Shown: piece after piece, positions 1 to 9,032 of the stretch | Layout of the letters: every line of letters starts with the position of its first letter | How positions within the stretch are numbered: the first letter of the stretch is position 1 | Assembly: GCF_000720185.1 (NCBI RefSeq) | Contig: NZ_JOIY01000038.1 | Coordinates: forward strand, 12,131 to 76,130 | Reading direction: 5' to 3' | Length of the DNA stretch: 64,000 bases | Origin: Streptomyces sp. NRRL S-340 | GTDB lineage: Bacteria > Actinomycetota > Actinomycetes > Streptomycetales > Streptomycetaceae | The notes under the pieces: model-generated | The model's input: only the letters and a program-made list of their open reading frames with translations | What the model was told of the DNA's origin: nothing | Databases searched by the model: none | Translations under genes and position numbers: made by a program

Positions 1-1679
1 CAGACGGGGACTCCGGCCGGGTACGGCGCCCGCGACGGCGGCACGGTGTGGTTCAGGGGCGCCGGCTCGGTCTCGAAGGCGGCCGGGGCGGGGGTGTTGT
101 GGGACACCAGCGGTTTCTCCTTGAGGAAGAAGGCGATGATCAGGCCGAGGACGAGCACCGGCACGAGGTAGAGGAAGATCCGCGGCATCGCGTCGGCGTA
201 CGCCTGGATGTAGGCGTCGCGCAGGGCCGGCGGCAGCGCGTGCACCATCTGCGGGGTGATCGACTCGGGGTCGGGGAGGGCGGTGCCCGCGCGCGCGGGG
301 AGCCGGTCGCGCAGGGCGTCGGCGAGCCGGTCGGCGAAGAGGGTGCCGAAGACGGCCGCGCCGACGCTGCCGCCGATCTGGCGGAAGTAGTTGTTGGCGC
401 TGGTGGCGGTGCCGAGGTCGGCGGGACGCACGGAGTTCTGCACGGCGAGCACGAGGACGGGCATCACCAGGCCGATGCCCGCGCCGAGGACGGCCATCCA
501 GATGCTGTACTCCAGCCGGGAGGTGCCGACCTCCAGCCGGGACAGCAGCCACATGCCGACGACGGACAGGGCGCTGCCGAGCAGCGGGTGGATCTTGTAG
601 CGGCCGGTGTGGCTGATCAGCTGCCCGGAGACGATGGACGCGACCACGATGCCGCCCATCATGGGCAGCATGAGCAGCCCGGACTCGGTGGCGGAGGCGC
701 CGTCGACCATCTGCAGGAAGGTCGGCAGGTAGCTTGCCGCGCCGAACAGGGCGACGCCGACGACCAGGCCGACCAGGCCGCTGATGTTGAAGACGGAGTC
801 GCGGAAGAGCCGCAGCGGGATGAGGGGTTCGGCGGCGAAGCGTTCGGCGACGACGAAGAGGACGGCCGCGACGGCGGCGCCCGCGCCCAGACCGAGGATG
901 ACCCGCGATCCCCAGGCGTACTCGGTGCCGCCCCAGCTGGTCAGCAGCACCGCGCACGTCGAGGCGGTGCCGAGGAGCAGCGTGCCGAGGATGTCGAAGC
1001 GGGCCTTGACGTGCGGTCTGGGCAGTTTGAGCACGACGGTGACGACCGCGAGGGTGACCAGGCCGAAGGGCACGTTGATGTAGAAGCACCACCGCCAGGA
1101 GAGGTGGTCGGTGAAGTACCCGCCGAGCAGGGGGCCTGCGACGGAGGCGAGGCCGAAGGCGGCGCCGATGAGCCCCATGAACCGGCCGCGCTGCCGGGGC
1201 GGGACGATGTCCGCGATGATGGCCTGCACGCCGATCATCAGGCCGCCGGCGCCGAGCCCCTGTACGGCGCGGAAGGCGATCAGCTGGTCCATGGTCCCGG
1301 CCCGCCCGGCCAGTGCGGAGCCGATGACGAAGACCGCGATGGCGAACTGGAAGACCCCCTTGCGGCCCACCAGGTCGCCGAGCTTGCCGTAGACGGGCAG
1401 TCCCACGGTGGCCGTGAGCAGGTAGGCGGTGATCGCCCAGGACATCTTGTCCAGGCCGTGCAGCTCCCCGACGACCTTGGGGAGCGCGGTGGCGACGATC
1501 ATCTGGTCCAGGGCGGCCAGCAGCAGAGCGAGCATCAGCCCGACGAAGACCAGCCGGACCCGGCGGGGGCTGAGCGGGTCGGCGCCGGCCGGGAGCACGG
1601 CGGTGCTCCCGGCCGGGGCGGCGCGGGTCTCCGGTGGCGCCGCGACCGGTTCGTCCTGCACCAGAGTGATCCCGCCCAC
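1..1679 (-). CDS. DHA2-family 14-TM MFS drug exporter (3' end cut by the window)
   Basis: A proton-coupled efflux protein of the major facilitator superfamily, EmrB/QacA (DHA2) branch, in the cytoplasmic membrane. The N-terminus reads [11 protein letters not shown], then a basic stretch before TM1 and the family pattern [14 protein letters not shown]. Many hydrophobic helices follow, ending with a last helix ([17 protein letters not shown]) just before KEKPL. About 559 residues are visible, and a proline-rich tail runs off the window. The GTG start at 1679 is chosen because GGGAGAGGG lies a few bases upstream. The substrate cannot be read from sequence. No adjacent TetR or MarR regulator is visible inside the window. 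Confidence 0.88.
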   Translation of the reverse strand, partial: MGGITLVQDEPVAAPPETRAAPAGSTAVLPAGADPLSPRRVRLVFVGLMLALLLAALDQMIVATALPKVVGELHGLDKMSWAITAYLLTATVGLPVYGKLGDLVGRKGVFQFAIAVFVIGSALAGRAGTMDQLIAFRAVQGLGAGGLMIGVQAIIADIVPPRQRGRFMGLIGAAFGLASVAGPLLGGYFTDHLSWRWCFYINVPFGLVTLAVVTVVLKLPRPHVKARFDILGTLLLGTASTCAVLLTSWGGTEYAWGSRVILGLGAGAAVAAVLFVVAERFAAEPLIPLRLFRDSVFNISGLVGLVVGVALFGAASYLPTFLQMVDGASATESGLLMLPMMGGIVVASIVSGQLISHTGRYKIHPLLGSALSVVGMWLLSRLEVGTSRLEYSIWMAVLGAGIGLVMPVLVLAVQNSVRPADLGTATSANNYFRQIGGSVGAAVFGTLFADRLADALRDRLPARAGTALPDPESITPQMVHALPPALRDAYIQAYADAMPRIFLYLVPVLVLGLIIAFFLKEKPLVSHNTPAPAAFETEPAPLNHTVPPSRAPYPAGVPV

Positions 1680-1839
1680 TTGGCCCTCTCCCTCGTCGCA
1701 CTGGCGCGCAGATTCCGCGCGCAAAGCGACAACTACGGACAGCCCGCGGGGTTACGGCGCGAGGCGGGGCGGTGGGGAGATCACCCGAACCGGTGACGCG
1801 GCCAACGGGGGCCGCTGCCGGGTCAGTTGCGGGGCGGGA

Positions 1840-2283
1840 CTACTTCTCCACCTCGGTGGCGAGCCGGGCGAGCAGCGCGTCGTAGATCCGGCCGAGGCCC
1901 TTGGGGGCGAACGTCTTCTCGAAGAAGCCGCCGATGCCGCCCGCGCCCTGCCAGGTGGTGGTGACGACGACGCGGGACCTGCCCTCGCCCGCCGGGGTGA
2001 CCCGCCAGGTGGTGACCATGGAGGAGTTGCGGTCCTTCTCGACCAGTTCGCCGTCGGTGGGCTCGCTCACCTCCAGCAGGCAGTCGCGGACACGCTTGCT
2101 GGTGGCCTGGAGCTTCCAGTGGACGAGGGTGCCCTCGCCGTCGCCGCCCTCGCGCACCTCGTACTCGCTGAAGTGCTCGGGCAGCAGCCGCTCGCGGGTG
2201 CCGCTGTAGTCGGCGAGGGCGTCGAACACCTTCTCCGCGTCCGCCGCGACGACCCGCTCCGTAGTGGCCTCGACCTGCGCCAT
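1840..2283 (-). CDS. SRPBCC family protein (polyketide cyclase/START-like fold)
   Basis: A 147-residue protein beginning MAQVEATTERVV, with the secondary-structure rhythm of the SRPBCC/Bet v1 lipid-binding superfamily: an N-terminal strand, a helix around VFDALADYSGTRERLL, a run of strands (GTLVHWKLQA, SRVVVTTTW), and a long C-terminal helix beginning near FEKTFAPKGLGRIYDALLARL. Such proteins bind hydrophobic ligands or act as cyclase/dehydratase-like accessory proteins; the substrate here is unknown. The start at 2283 is favoured over an in-frame ATG at 2301 because GGAGG sits six bases before it. It lies codirectional with the exporter but 160 bp away, so shared transcription is only possible. 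Confidence 0.8.
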   Translation of the reverse strand: MAQVEATTERVVAADAEKVFDALADYSGTRERLLPEHFSEYEVREGGDGEGTLVHWKLQATSKRVRDCLLEVSEPTDGELVEKDRNSSMVTTWRVTPAGEGRSRVVVTTTWQGAGGIGGFFEKTFAPKGLGRIYDALLARLATEVEK

Positions 2284-2442
2284 GGGGTTCCTCCAGGACA
2301 TCCGTTCTCAGGGTTGGGGCAAGCCAACCACCCCGCTCCCCGGCGCCCCAAATCGGGGTGCGGCAAGTGATCGGACCCGGTGCGGCGGACGGTCGCGAAC
2401 GGTTCCGGAACGGGGCCGCCGCGGTCGTCCGCACGATCATGG

Positions 2443-2454
2443 GAACGTGTGTTC
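2443..2454 (+). promoter_or_regulatory. LexA/SOS-box-like palindrome
   Basis: GAAC-GTGT-GTTC is a perfect GAAC-N4-GTTC inverted repeat, the core of the LexA operator of Gram-positive bacteria and actinobacteria. It ends 32 bases before the radical SAM start codon and is followed directly by a TATTCT hexamer (2455-2460) that could be the -10 element. A repressor bound here would cover the promoter. The outer flanks do not extend the palindrome, so this is a core match only. Confidence 0.55.
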
Positions 2455-2486
2455 TATTCTGTGAGGAGTGCTACCGAGGAGGCGTC

Positions 2487-3596
2487 ATGCGCTGGGACAA
2501 CCTCACAGCGGACTCCGGGGACACCGGGGAGTCCGGACACTCCGGGGACACCGGACACAGCCGGGCCGACGCCGCGCTCTTCGGCGCGGACGCGGTCACC
2601 ACCCGCACGTTCGACACGCCCGAGTTCCGCGGGATCACCTTCCACGAGGTCCGGGCCCGCTCGATCATCAACCGGGTCCCCGGGGCCTCCCGCATGCCGT
2701 TCGAATGGACGGTCAACCCCTACCGGGGCTGCACGCACGCGTGCGTCTACTGTTTCGCCCGCAAGACGCACAGCTACCTGGACCTGGACACCGGTCTCGG
2801 TTTCGACACCCAGATCGTGGTCAAGGTGAACGCGCCCGAGCTGCTGCGCCACCAGCTCGCCGCCCGCCGCTGGCGCGGCGAGCACATCGCGATGGGCACC
2901 AACGTCGACTGCTACCAGCGCGCCGAGGGCCGCTACCGCCTCATGCCCGGCATCATCTCCGCGCTGACCGAGCGCGCGAACCCGTTCTCGATCCTGACCA
3001 AGGGAACGCTGATCCTGCGCGACCTGGACCTGCTGGTGCGGGCAGCCGAGGTCACCGACGTGGGCATCTCCGTCTCCGTGGGATTCACCGACCACGAGCT
3101 GTGGCGCACGGTGGAGCCGGGCACACCGGCACCGGAGCGCCGTCTGGACGTCGTCCGCACCCTCGGGGAGCACGGCATCGGCTGCGGGGTGCTGATGGCG
3201 CCGGTGATCCCCTTCCTCGGCGACCACCCCGCGCAGCTGCGGGCGACGGTGCGGGCCATCGCGGCGGCGGGGGCCACCTCCGTCACCCCGCTCACCCTGC
3301 ACCTGCGGCCCGGCGCCCGGGAGTGGTACATGGCGTGGCTGGGGCAGCACCACCCGCACCTGGTGCGGCGCTACGAGCGGCTGTACGCCGACGGCGCCTA
3401 CGCGCCCAAGTGGTACCAGCGCCGGATCACCCGTCAGGTGCACGAGCTGGCCCAGGAGTACGGGATCGGCCCCGCGCGCGCGGGCGCGGCGCGGCGCATC
3501 CGTCCGCAGGCGCCGCCACCGGACCAGGACTCCCCCGGTCCGGCCCCCGCGCCGGTGCCGGCACCGCCCGAACCGGTCCAGCTCTCGCTCCTCTGA
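2487..3596 (+). CDS. Rv2578c-family radical SAM protein
   Basis: A 369-residue radical S-adenosylmethionine protein related to the SplB-like/Rv2578c family. The [4Fe-4S] ligand motif CxxxCxxC is at residues 82-89 (C82, C86, C89) in the context NPYRGCTHACVYC. Residues 10-26 are a small low-complexity Gly/Asp/Ser/Thr stretch built from short DNA repeats. The start at 2487 is supported by GAGGAGG just upstream; an earlier frame opening at 2358 would cover the SOS-like box. The substrate is unknown. The resemblance to photoproduct-lyase-type enzymes and the LexA-like box suggest a DNA-damage-linked role. The gene stands alone and ends at a strong hairpin. Confidence 0.85.
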   Translation: MRWDNLTADSGDTGESGHSGDTGHSRADAALFGADAVTTRTFDTPEFRGITFHEVRARSIINRVPGASRMPFEWTVNPYRGCTHACVYCFARKTHSYLDLDTGLGFDTQIVVKVNAPELLRHQLAARRWRGEHIAMGTNVDCYQRAEGRYRLMPGIISALTERANPFSILTKGTLILRDLDLLVRAAEVTDVGISVSVGFTDHELWRTVEPGTPAPERRLDVVRTLGEHGIGCGVLMAPVIPFLGDHPAQLRATVRAIAAAGATSVTPLTLHLRPGAREWYMAWLGQHHPHLVRRYERLYADGAYAPKWYQRRITRQVHELAQEYGIGPARAGAARRIRPQAPPPDQDSPGPAPAPVPAPPEPVQLSLL

Positions 3597-3597
3597 G

Positions 3598-3619
3598 ACC
3601 GCCCCGGCGCCGGGGCGGT
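3598..3619. terminator. Rho-independent-type hairpin after the radical SAM gene
   Basis: A perfect 22-bp palindrome (arms ACCGCCCCGGC and GCCGGGGCGGT, no loop bases) starts two bases after the stop codon. It lacks a T-run, as is usual for Streptomyces terminators. Confidence 0.6.
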
Positions 3620-3810
3620 CACCAGGAGACCGGGACCCTCATCGGCGCACCGGGGACCGTCACCGGCACACCGGGGATCGTTCGAGCGCATCGGTCAGCC
3701 CATTCGGGTCAACAGCCCCCGGTTCGCGTTCTTCCGGGAGTGCTTTCCGGGACGATGCGGCGAGGATCGCGGGACGCGCGGTCCGCAGCCTCTCCGTCCT
3801 GGGAGGACGC

Positions 3811-5412
3811 ATGAGAAAACGCGCTGCCGTGCTGTGCGGTGCCGCACTCGTCGTGGCCGGAACCGTCACCGCCGTCCCCGCCGACGCGCGCACACCGCAC
3901 CCCGCAGCCGTCGCCCGAGCCGCCCAGATCAGCTGGAAGAAGTGCGGCACCACCGGCCATCCGACGCTCCAGTGCGGCACCGTGAAGGTGCCGCTGGACC
4001 ACCGGCGGCCGTCCGGACGGCAGATCACACTGGCGCTGTCCCGCGTCCCGCACACCGCGAAGACGTACCAGGGACCGCTGCTGGTCAACCCGGGCGGCCC
4101 AGGCGGCAGCGGACTCTCCCTCGCCCCCTTCGTCGCCTCCGCGCTGCCCGAGGCGGTCGCGGCCCAGTACGACGTCATCGGCTTCGACCCGCGCGGGGTG
4201 GGCCGGAGCAGCCCGGCGCTGGACTGCGCGCCCGGGCACTTCGGGACGGTGCGCCCGGACTCGGTGCCCGCGACCGCCGCGCTCGAACAGGCCAACCTCG
4301 CGCGCGTGCGCTCCTACGCCGCCGCCTGTGCGAAGAAGTACGCGAGCGTGCTGCCGCACATCGGCACCGTCGACGCCGTCGAGGACATGGACGCCGTCCG
4401 GCGGGCCCTGGGCGCCCAGAGGATCAACTACTTCGGCTACTCCTACGGCACCTATCTCGGCGCGGTGTACGCCAAGCTGTTCCCCGGGCGGGTGCGGCGG
4501 CTGGTGCTGGACTCGGTCGTGGACCCGAGCGGGATCTGGTACGACGACAACCTCCGGCAGGACCAGGCCTTCGACGACCGCCACCGCGCGTTCATGGCCT
4601 GGGTCGCCCGCAACGACGCGGCCTACCACCTGGGCACCGACCCGGCCCGGGTCGAGCACGCGTGGTACGCGATGCGGTCGGCGCTCGCCGGGAAACCCGC
4701 GGCGGGCAGGATCGGCGCCTCCGAGCTGGAGGACACCTTCATCCCCGGCGGCTACTACAACGGCTACTGGCCCTATCTGGCCCAGGCGTTCGCCGCGTAC
4801 GTGAAGGACCACGCGACCGGCCCGCTCATCCAGGCCTACGAGGACTTCGGTGCCGTCGACGCCGCCGGTGACAACGGCTACAGCGTCTACTCCTCGGTGC
4901 AGTGCCGCGACGCCGCCTGGCCGCGCGACTGGCGGCAGTGGCGCGAGGACACCTGGGCGGTGTACGGCAAGGCACCGTTCATGGCCTGGAACAACGCCTG
5001 GTACAACGCGCCGTGCGCGTTCTGGCCGGGCGCGGCCGCACGCCCGGTGGACATCGCCAACCGCGACCTGCCGCCGGTGCTGCTGTTCCAGGCGACCGAC
5101 GACGCCGCCACCCCGTACGAGGGCGGCGTACGGGTGCACCGGCTGCTGGCGGGCTCCAGCCTGGTCGTCGAGCAGGGCGGCGGCAACCACGGCATCACGC
5201 TGAGCGGGAACGCCTGCCTGGACGCGTACTTGTCGGCGTACCTGGGCAACGGCACGGTGCCGCGCGGTGCGGCCGGCGGGGCCGACGCCGTCTGCCGGAA
5301 GGTGCCCGACCCGAAGCCGCTGAGCGCCAGGGCCTCGGCCGCGCCGGTGCCGCGCGGCACCGGCGCGGCCCGCGGAGCGGCCCTGCACGACCTGGTCCGC
5401 TTCCGGGGCTGA
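3811..5412 (+). CDS. Secreted alpha/beta hydrolase, tripeptidyl aminopeptidase (TAP) family
   Basis: A 533-residue exported serine hydrolase. A Sec signal peptide is seen (MRKRAAVLCGAALVVAG, then a probable cleavage near VPADA). The alpha/beta-hydrolase core carries the oxyanion region NPGGPGGSG, the nucleophile elbow GYSYG with Ser211, an acid in ATDDAATP (Asp430 or Asp431) and His460 in GGGNHG. The C-terminal part matches the TAP-like domain of Streptomyces extracellular tripeptidyl aminopeptidases, which release N-terminal tripeptides from extracellular proteins. GGAGG precedes the ATG at 3811. It stands between hairpins and is probably monocistronic. Esterase activity is a possible alternative within this family. 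Confidence 0.88.
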   Translation: MRKRAAVLCGAALVVAGTVTAVPADARTPHPAAVARAAQISWKKCGTTGHPTLQCGTVKVPLDHRRPSGRQITLALSRVPHTAKTYQGPLLVNPGGPGGSGLSLAPFVASALPEAVAAQYDVIGFDPRGVGRSSPALDCAPGHFGTVRPDSVPATAALEQANLARVRSYAAACAKKYASVLPHIGTVDAVEDMDAVRRALGAQRINYFGYSYGTYLGAVYAKLFPGRVRRLVLDSVVDPSGIWYDDNLRQDQAFDDRHRAFMAWVARNDAAYHLGTDPARVEHAWYAMRSALAGKPAAGRIGASELEDTFIPGGYYNGYWPYLAQAFAAYVKDHATGPLIQAYEDFGAVDAAGDNGYSVYSSVQCRDAAWPRDWRQWREDTWAVYGKAPFMAWNNAWYNAPCAFWPGAAARPVDIANRDLPPVLLFQATDDAATPYEGGVRVHRLLAGSSLVVEQGGGNHGITLSGNACLDAYLSAYLGNGTVPRGAAGGADAVCRKVPDPKPLSARASAAPVPRGTGAARGAALHDLVRFRG

Positions 5413-5477
5413 GGCGCTACGGGCCCCTCGGGGGCGGGGGCGGCCCGGCTGTCAGAGCCATGGTCCACCATGAGGGC

Positions 5478-5876
5478 ATGAGTGAACTGACCCGGATCCC
5501 CGCCCCCGAGGGCGTCGCCCCCGCCGCCCAGTACTCCCATGTCGTCCTGGGCACCGGCCGGTTCGTCGCCGTCTCGGGCCAGCTCGCCCTGGACGAGAAG
5601 GGCGCCCTCGTCGGGGAGGGCGACCCGGCGGCCCAGGCCCGTCAGGTCTTCGAGAACCTCCGCCGCTGCCTGTCGGCGGCCGGCGCCACCTTCGACGACG
5701 TCGTCAAACTCACCTTTTTCGTCACCGACATGACCCACCTACCGGCCATCCGCGAGGCCCGCGCCGCCCACATACCCGACGACCGCCTCCCCGCCTGCTC
5801 GGCCGTCCAGGTCGCCGCCCTGGTCCGCCCGGAGTTCCTGATGGAGATCGAGGCCTTCGCGGTGGTGGACGGCTGA
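5478..5876 (+). CDS. RidA family protein (YjgF/UK114), enamine/imine deaminase-like
   Basis: A 132-residue cytosolic protein of the RidA family, whose characterised members hydrolyse reactive enamine/imine intermediates released by PLP enzymes. Diagnostic features are SGQLALDEKGALVGEGD, QVFENLRRCLSAAGA, DDVVKLTFFVTDM and the C-terminal MEIEAFAVV strand. The position of the catalytic Arg of canonical RidA (RPxxxCVEV-type signature) holds ACSAVQVAALVRPEFLMEIE, so this is a divergent subgroup with the Arg shifted. The start at 5478 is used because the ATG eight bases upstream runs into a stop after three codons. Confidence 0.85.
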   Translation: MSELTRIPAPEGVAPAAQYSHVVLGTGRFVAVSGQLALDEKGALVGEGDPAAQARQVFENLRRCLSAAGATFDDVVKLTFFVTDMTHLPAIREARAAHIPDDRLPACSAVQVAALVRPEFLMEIEAFAVVDG

Positions 5877-6059
5877 CGGCTGTCCGCGTGCGGGAGGCGG
5901 CTCCGGCCGGCTGCGAGGAGGACACCCGCGCCCGGCGTTCGTACCGACGCGCGGGTTGTCGCGGCCACGGCGCCGAGGACTCCTTCGAGAGGGGCGGTGC
6001 CGCCGTGTCCGAGGTGCGGTGCGTCAGGGAGCTGCCGGGCCGAGCGGGCGCTCCCCGCT

Positions 6060-6644
6060 TCACCGCTGCTTCGGAAGCCGGGCCAGCGCGTGGACGGCCG
6101 CCTCGGCGAGGGCCGGGTGGGCGAGGGCCTCGTCGAGCACCGGACGGGCTCGGGCGTCACCGAGCGCGCCGAGGCCCTCCACGCAGGCGAGTGCCACCCG
6201 GCGGTAGGGGTCGTGGGGGCGCAGCCGCCGGCGCAGCGTGGTGATCAGCGCGGGCACCGACTCGGGGGCGCGCAGGGCGACGAGGAGGCGCACCGGGTGC
6301 AGGGCGTAGGCGACGCGCAGTTCGTTGGTGGCGAGGGCCGCCGCCGCGCGGGCCGTGCGCGGGTCGCCGAGGCGTGCCAGGGCGTGCGCGGCGCTGGCGC
6401 AGCGCGGGGGGTCGCGGTGGTTGAGGAGCAGGACGAGGGACTCGAAGGCCCGGCGGTCGCCCGCGGTCCCCAGCCGGAAGGCGGCCAGTTCCCGGGCCCA
6501 CAGCGGCCGGCCCGCGGCGGTGAGGACGCCGGCCAGTTCGTCCAGGTCCTGCGTCGCCACGAGCTGCCGGTACTCCGCCGTCCCGCCCGACTCCTGCCGT
6601 AAACGCTCCGTGAGTGATCGCAACTCTTCGTCCACGAAAGCCAC
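6060..6644 (-). CDS. HEAT-repeat protein (PBS-lyase-like repeats)
   Basis: A protein of up to 194 residues made almost entirely of short helical HEAT-like repeats (for example CASAAHALARLGDPRTARAAAAL and RVALACVEGLGALGDARARPVLDEAL). Such scaffolds mediate protein-protein contacts; no catalytic motif is seen. It is transcribed away from the 3-hydroxyacyl-CoA dehydrogenase gene. Two GTG starts are plausible: 6644 (VAFVDEELRSL) and 6635 (VDEELRSL). The second is preceded by AAGGTGG at a good distance and may be the true one. The function is unknown. Confidence 0.75.
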   Translation of the reverse strand: MAFVDEELRSLTERLRQESGGTAEYRQLVATQDLDELAGVLTAAGRPLWARELAAFRLGTAGDRRAFESLVLLLNHRDPPRCASAAHALARLGDPRTARAAAALATNELRVAYALHPVRLLVALRAPESVPALITTLRRRLRPHDPYRRVALACVEGLGALGDARARPVLDEALAHPALAEAAVHALARLPKQR

Positions 6645-7054
6645 CTTAGAGCCGTGACCGGCCGTGCGGGAGCCGCCTTGCGAACTCGGGGCCCCTCGCC
6701 TCTGGCGCGCTCGTTACCCACGGGTTAATCTCAGACGAGCGAGCCACCGCTCGCACCGACTCGCAGTGGCCTGGTGACGCAGCCACCGCGAGTGCTGTCG
6801 GTCCGGCACCCGGTTTCCGGTGCCCCCGGTGCTTCAGGTACCGCTGGTACCACGGGCACCGGTGTACGACCCGGCTCGGGGACAGAGCCGGCCGGTCCCG
6901 CGCCGTGCGGGCGTGTGCGCGCCCGCGGCAACGGCACCCGGGCGTGTGCGCATGCAGCCCGGCAGCACCCGCACCCTCTCCTTCCGCACCCGGTACGCCC
7001 ACGGCGCACCGGGTCGCGCTCCCAGTCGTCACCCCTCATTCCTGGAGTCCCGCG
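6645..7054. promoter_or_regulatory. Divergent promoter region and long leader upstream of the 3-hydroxyacyl-CoA dehydrogenase gene
   Basis: This 410-bp gap has no credible gene. It holds one AT-rich island, GTTACCC-AC-GGGTTAAT (6713-6729), an imperfect inverted repeat overlapping a TAATCT hexamer (6726-6731) that could be a -10 element of the rightward promoter. Downstream, 6800-6900 is crowded with short palindromes (two GGTACC sites three bases apart, and several GGCACC/GGTGCC pairs) that could fold in the leader RNA. The transcription start is not proven. Confidence 0.35.
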
Positions 7055-8860
7055 ATGGCCGCTCCCCTCTCCGACACCCCCGCCTGCCCGCTGAAGACCG
7101 TGGCCGTCATCGGTCTCGGCACCATGGGCACCGGCATCACCGAAGTCCTGGCCCGCGCCGGCCGCGAGGTCGTCGGCATCGACATCAGCGAAGCGGCGGC
7201 CGCCCGGTCCGTCGCCGCCCTGGAGGCCTCGACCGCCCACGCGGTGGCCCGCGGACGCCTGAGCGAGCAGGAGCGCGCGGACGTCCTCGCCCGTGTGCGC
7301 ACCTGTGCCGACCTGACCGCCGCGGCCGACGCCGACCTGGTCATCGAGGTGGCACCGGAGTCGTACGAGATCAAGCACCGGATCTTCCGCGAACTGGACG
7401 CCGTGGTGCGGCCGGAGACGATCCTGGCGACCGGCACCAACGCTCTGTCGGTGACCCGCCTGGCCGCCGACTCGGCCCGCCCCGAGCGCGTGCTCGGCCT
7501 GCACTTCTTCAACCCGGCCCCGGCCATGAAGCTGGTCGAGGTCGTCTCCTCGGTGCTGACCGCGCCGCAGGCCGTCGCCGCCGTCACCGACCTCGCCGTC
7601 GAACTGGGCAAGGAGCCGGTCGCGGTCGGCGACCGGCCCGGGTTCGTCGCCGACGGGCTGCTGTTCGGCTACCTCAACCAGGCCGCCGCGATGTACGAGG
7701 CCAAGTACGCCTCCCGGGAGGACATCGACGCCGCGATGCGGCTCGGCTGCGGGCTGCCGATGGGCCCGCTGGCGCTGCTCGACCTGATCGGCGTCGACAC
7801 CGCCCGGACGGTGCTGGAGGCCATGTACGCCGAGTCCCGTGACCGGCTGCACGCCCCCGCGCCGGTCCTCAAGCAGCTCAGCGAGGCGGGTCTGACCGGC
7901 CGCAAGGCGGGCCGCGGCTTCTACACCTACGCCGCGGCGGGCAGCGGCACGGTGGTGCGGGACGCGCTCACCCCGCTGGACGGCGACGCCCTCGTCCCGG
8001 GCCGGGCCGTCCGCGGTGTCGGGGTGGCCGGCTCGGGCACCATGGCCTCCGGCATCGCGGAGGTGTTCGCGAAGGCCGGGTACGAGGTGGTGCTCGCCGC
8101 GCGCAGCGCCGAGAAGGCACAGGCCGCCAAGGCCCGTGTCGGCAGGTCTCTTTCGCGTTCCGTCGACAAGGGCCGGCTGTCCGCCGAGGCCGCGGCGCGG
8201 GCCCTGGACCGGATCACGGCCACCGGCACGTACGACGACTTCGCCGACGTGGACCTGGCCGTGGAGGCGGTCGCCGAGGACCTGGCCGTCAAGCAGCAGT
8301 TGTTCGGCACGCTGGACAAGGTCTGCAAGCCGGGCGCGGTGCTGGCCACCACCACCTCCTCGCTGCCGGTGGTCGCCTGCGCCCGTGCCACCTCGCGTCC
8401 GCAGGACGTGATCGGCATGCACTTCTTCAATCCGGCCCCGGCCATGAAGCTCGTCGAGGTGGTGCGTACGGTGCTGACCGCCGACGACGTCCACGCCACC
8501 GTCCGCGAGGTGTGCGCCACGGTCGGCAAGCACGCGGTGGACTGCGGGGACCGGGCCGGGTTCATCGTCAACGCCCTGCTCTTCCCGTACCTCAACAACG
8601 CGATCAAGATGGTGCAGGAGCACTACGCCTCGCTGGACGACATCGACGCGGCGATGAAGCTGGGCGGCGGCTACCCGATGGGGCCCTTCGAGCTGCTGGA
8701 CGTGGTCGGCCTGGACGTCTCGCTGGCCATCGAGAAGGTCCTGCACCACGAGTTCCGCGAGCCGGGCCTGGCCCCCGCGCCCCTCCTGGAGCACCTGGTG
8801 GCCGCGGGCTGCCTCGGCCGCAAGACGGGCCGCGGCTTCCGCGAACATGCCCGCCGCTGA
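7055..8860 (+). CDS. 3-hydroxyacyl-CoA (3-hydroxybutyryl-CoA) dehydrogenase, tandem double-domain form
   Basis: A 601-residue fusion of two complete 3-hydroxyacyl-CoA dehydrogenase units. Each unit has its own NAD(P)-binding Rossmann motif (GLGTMGTGI near residue 16; GSGTMASGI near residue 329), its own HFFNPAPAMKLVEVV block with the catalytic His, and its own C-terminal dimerisation domain ending in GRKxGRGF. In this location it probably forms (S)- or (R)-3-hydroxybutyryl-CoA/acetoacetyl-CoA equivalents that supply crotonyl-CoA to Ccr. The ATG at 7055 has GGAG seven bases upstream; longer in-frame extensions lack a ribosome site. It resembles the hydroxyacyl-CoA dehydrogenase gene located beside ccr in other Streptomyces. 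Confidence 0.88.
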   Translation: MAAPLSDTPACPLKTVAVIGLGTMGTGITEVLARAGREVVGIDISEAAAARSVAALEASTAHAVARGRLSEQERADVLARVRTCADLTAAADADLVIEVAPESYEIKHRIFRELDAVVRPETILATGTNALSVTRLAADSARPERVLGLHFFNPAPAMKLVEVVSSVLTAPQAVAAVTDLAVELGKEPVAVGDRPGFVADGLLFGYLNQAAAMYEAKYASREDIDAAMRLGCGLPMGPLALLDLIGVDTARTVLEAMYAESRDRLHAPAPVLKQLSEAGLTGRKAGRGFYTYAAAGSGTVVRDALTPLDGDALVPGRAVRGVGVAGSGTMASGIAEVFAKAGYEVVLAARSAEKAQAAKARVGRSLSRSVDKGRLSAEAAARALDRITATGTYDDFADVDLAVEAVAEDLAVKQQLFGTLDKVCKPGAVLATTTSSLPVVACARATSRPQDVIGMHFFNPAPAMKLVEVVRTVLTADDVHATVREVCATVGKHAVDCGDRAGFIVNALLFPYLNNAIKMVQEHYASLDDIDAAMKLGGGYPMGPFELLDVVGLDVSLAIEKVLHHEFREPGLAPAPLLEHLVAAGCLGRKTGRGFREHARR

Positions 8861-9032
8861 CCGGCCGGGCGACCGGCCGGGCGAGCGCGCCGGCCCGTGG
8901 CCGGGTGGCCGGTTCCAGGAGGGCGCCGAGTGGGGCGGTCTGCTCGAGCCGGCCGCCCCGCCCCCGGTCACCGGGCCCGGCGAAGGCCGGGCACCCGCGC
9001 ACCGGGCTGCGCGTATGCAGTACGTTCGGGTC

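Noticed and set aside
48..1796. Long plus-strand open frame (582 codons) across the exporter gene
   Set aside because: Composition is acidic/Gly/Arg-rich without domains, and the opposite strand encodes a clear DHA2 exporter; it is an antisense shadow of high third-position G+C.
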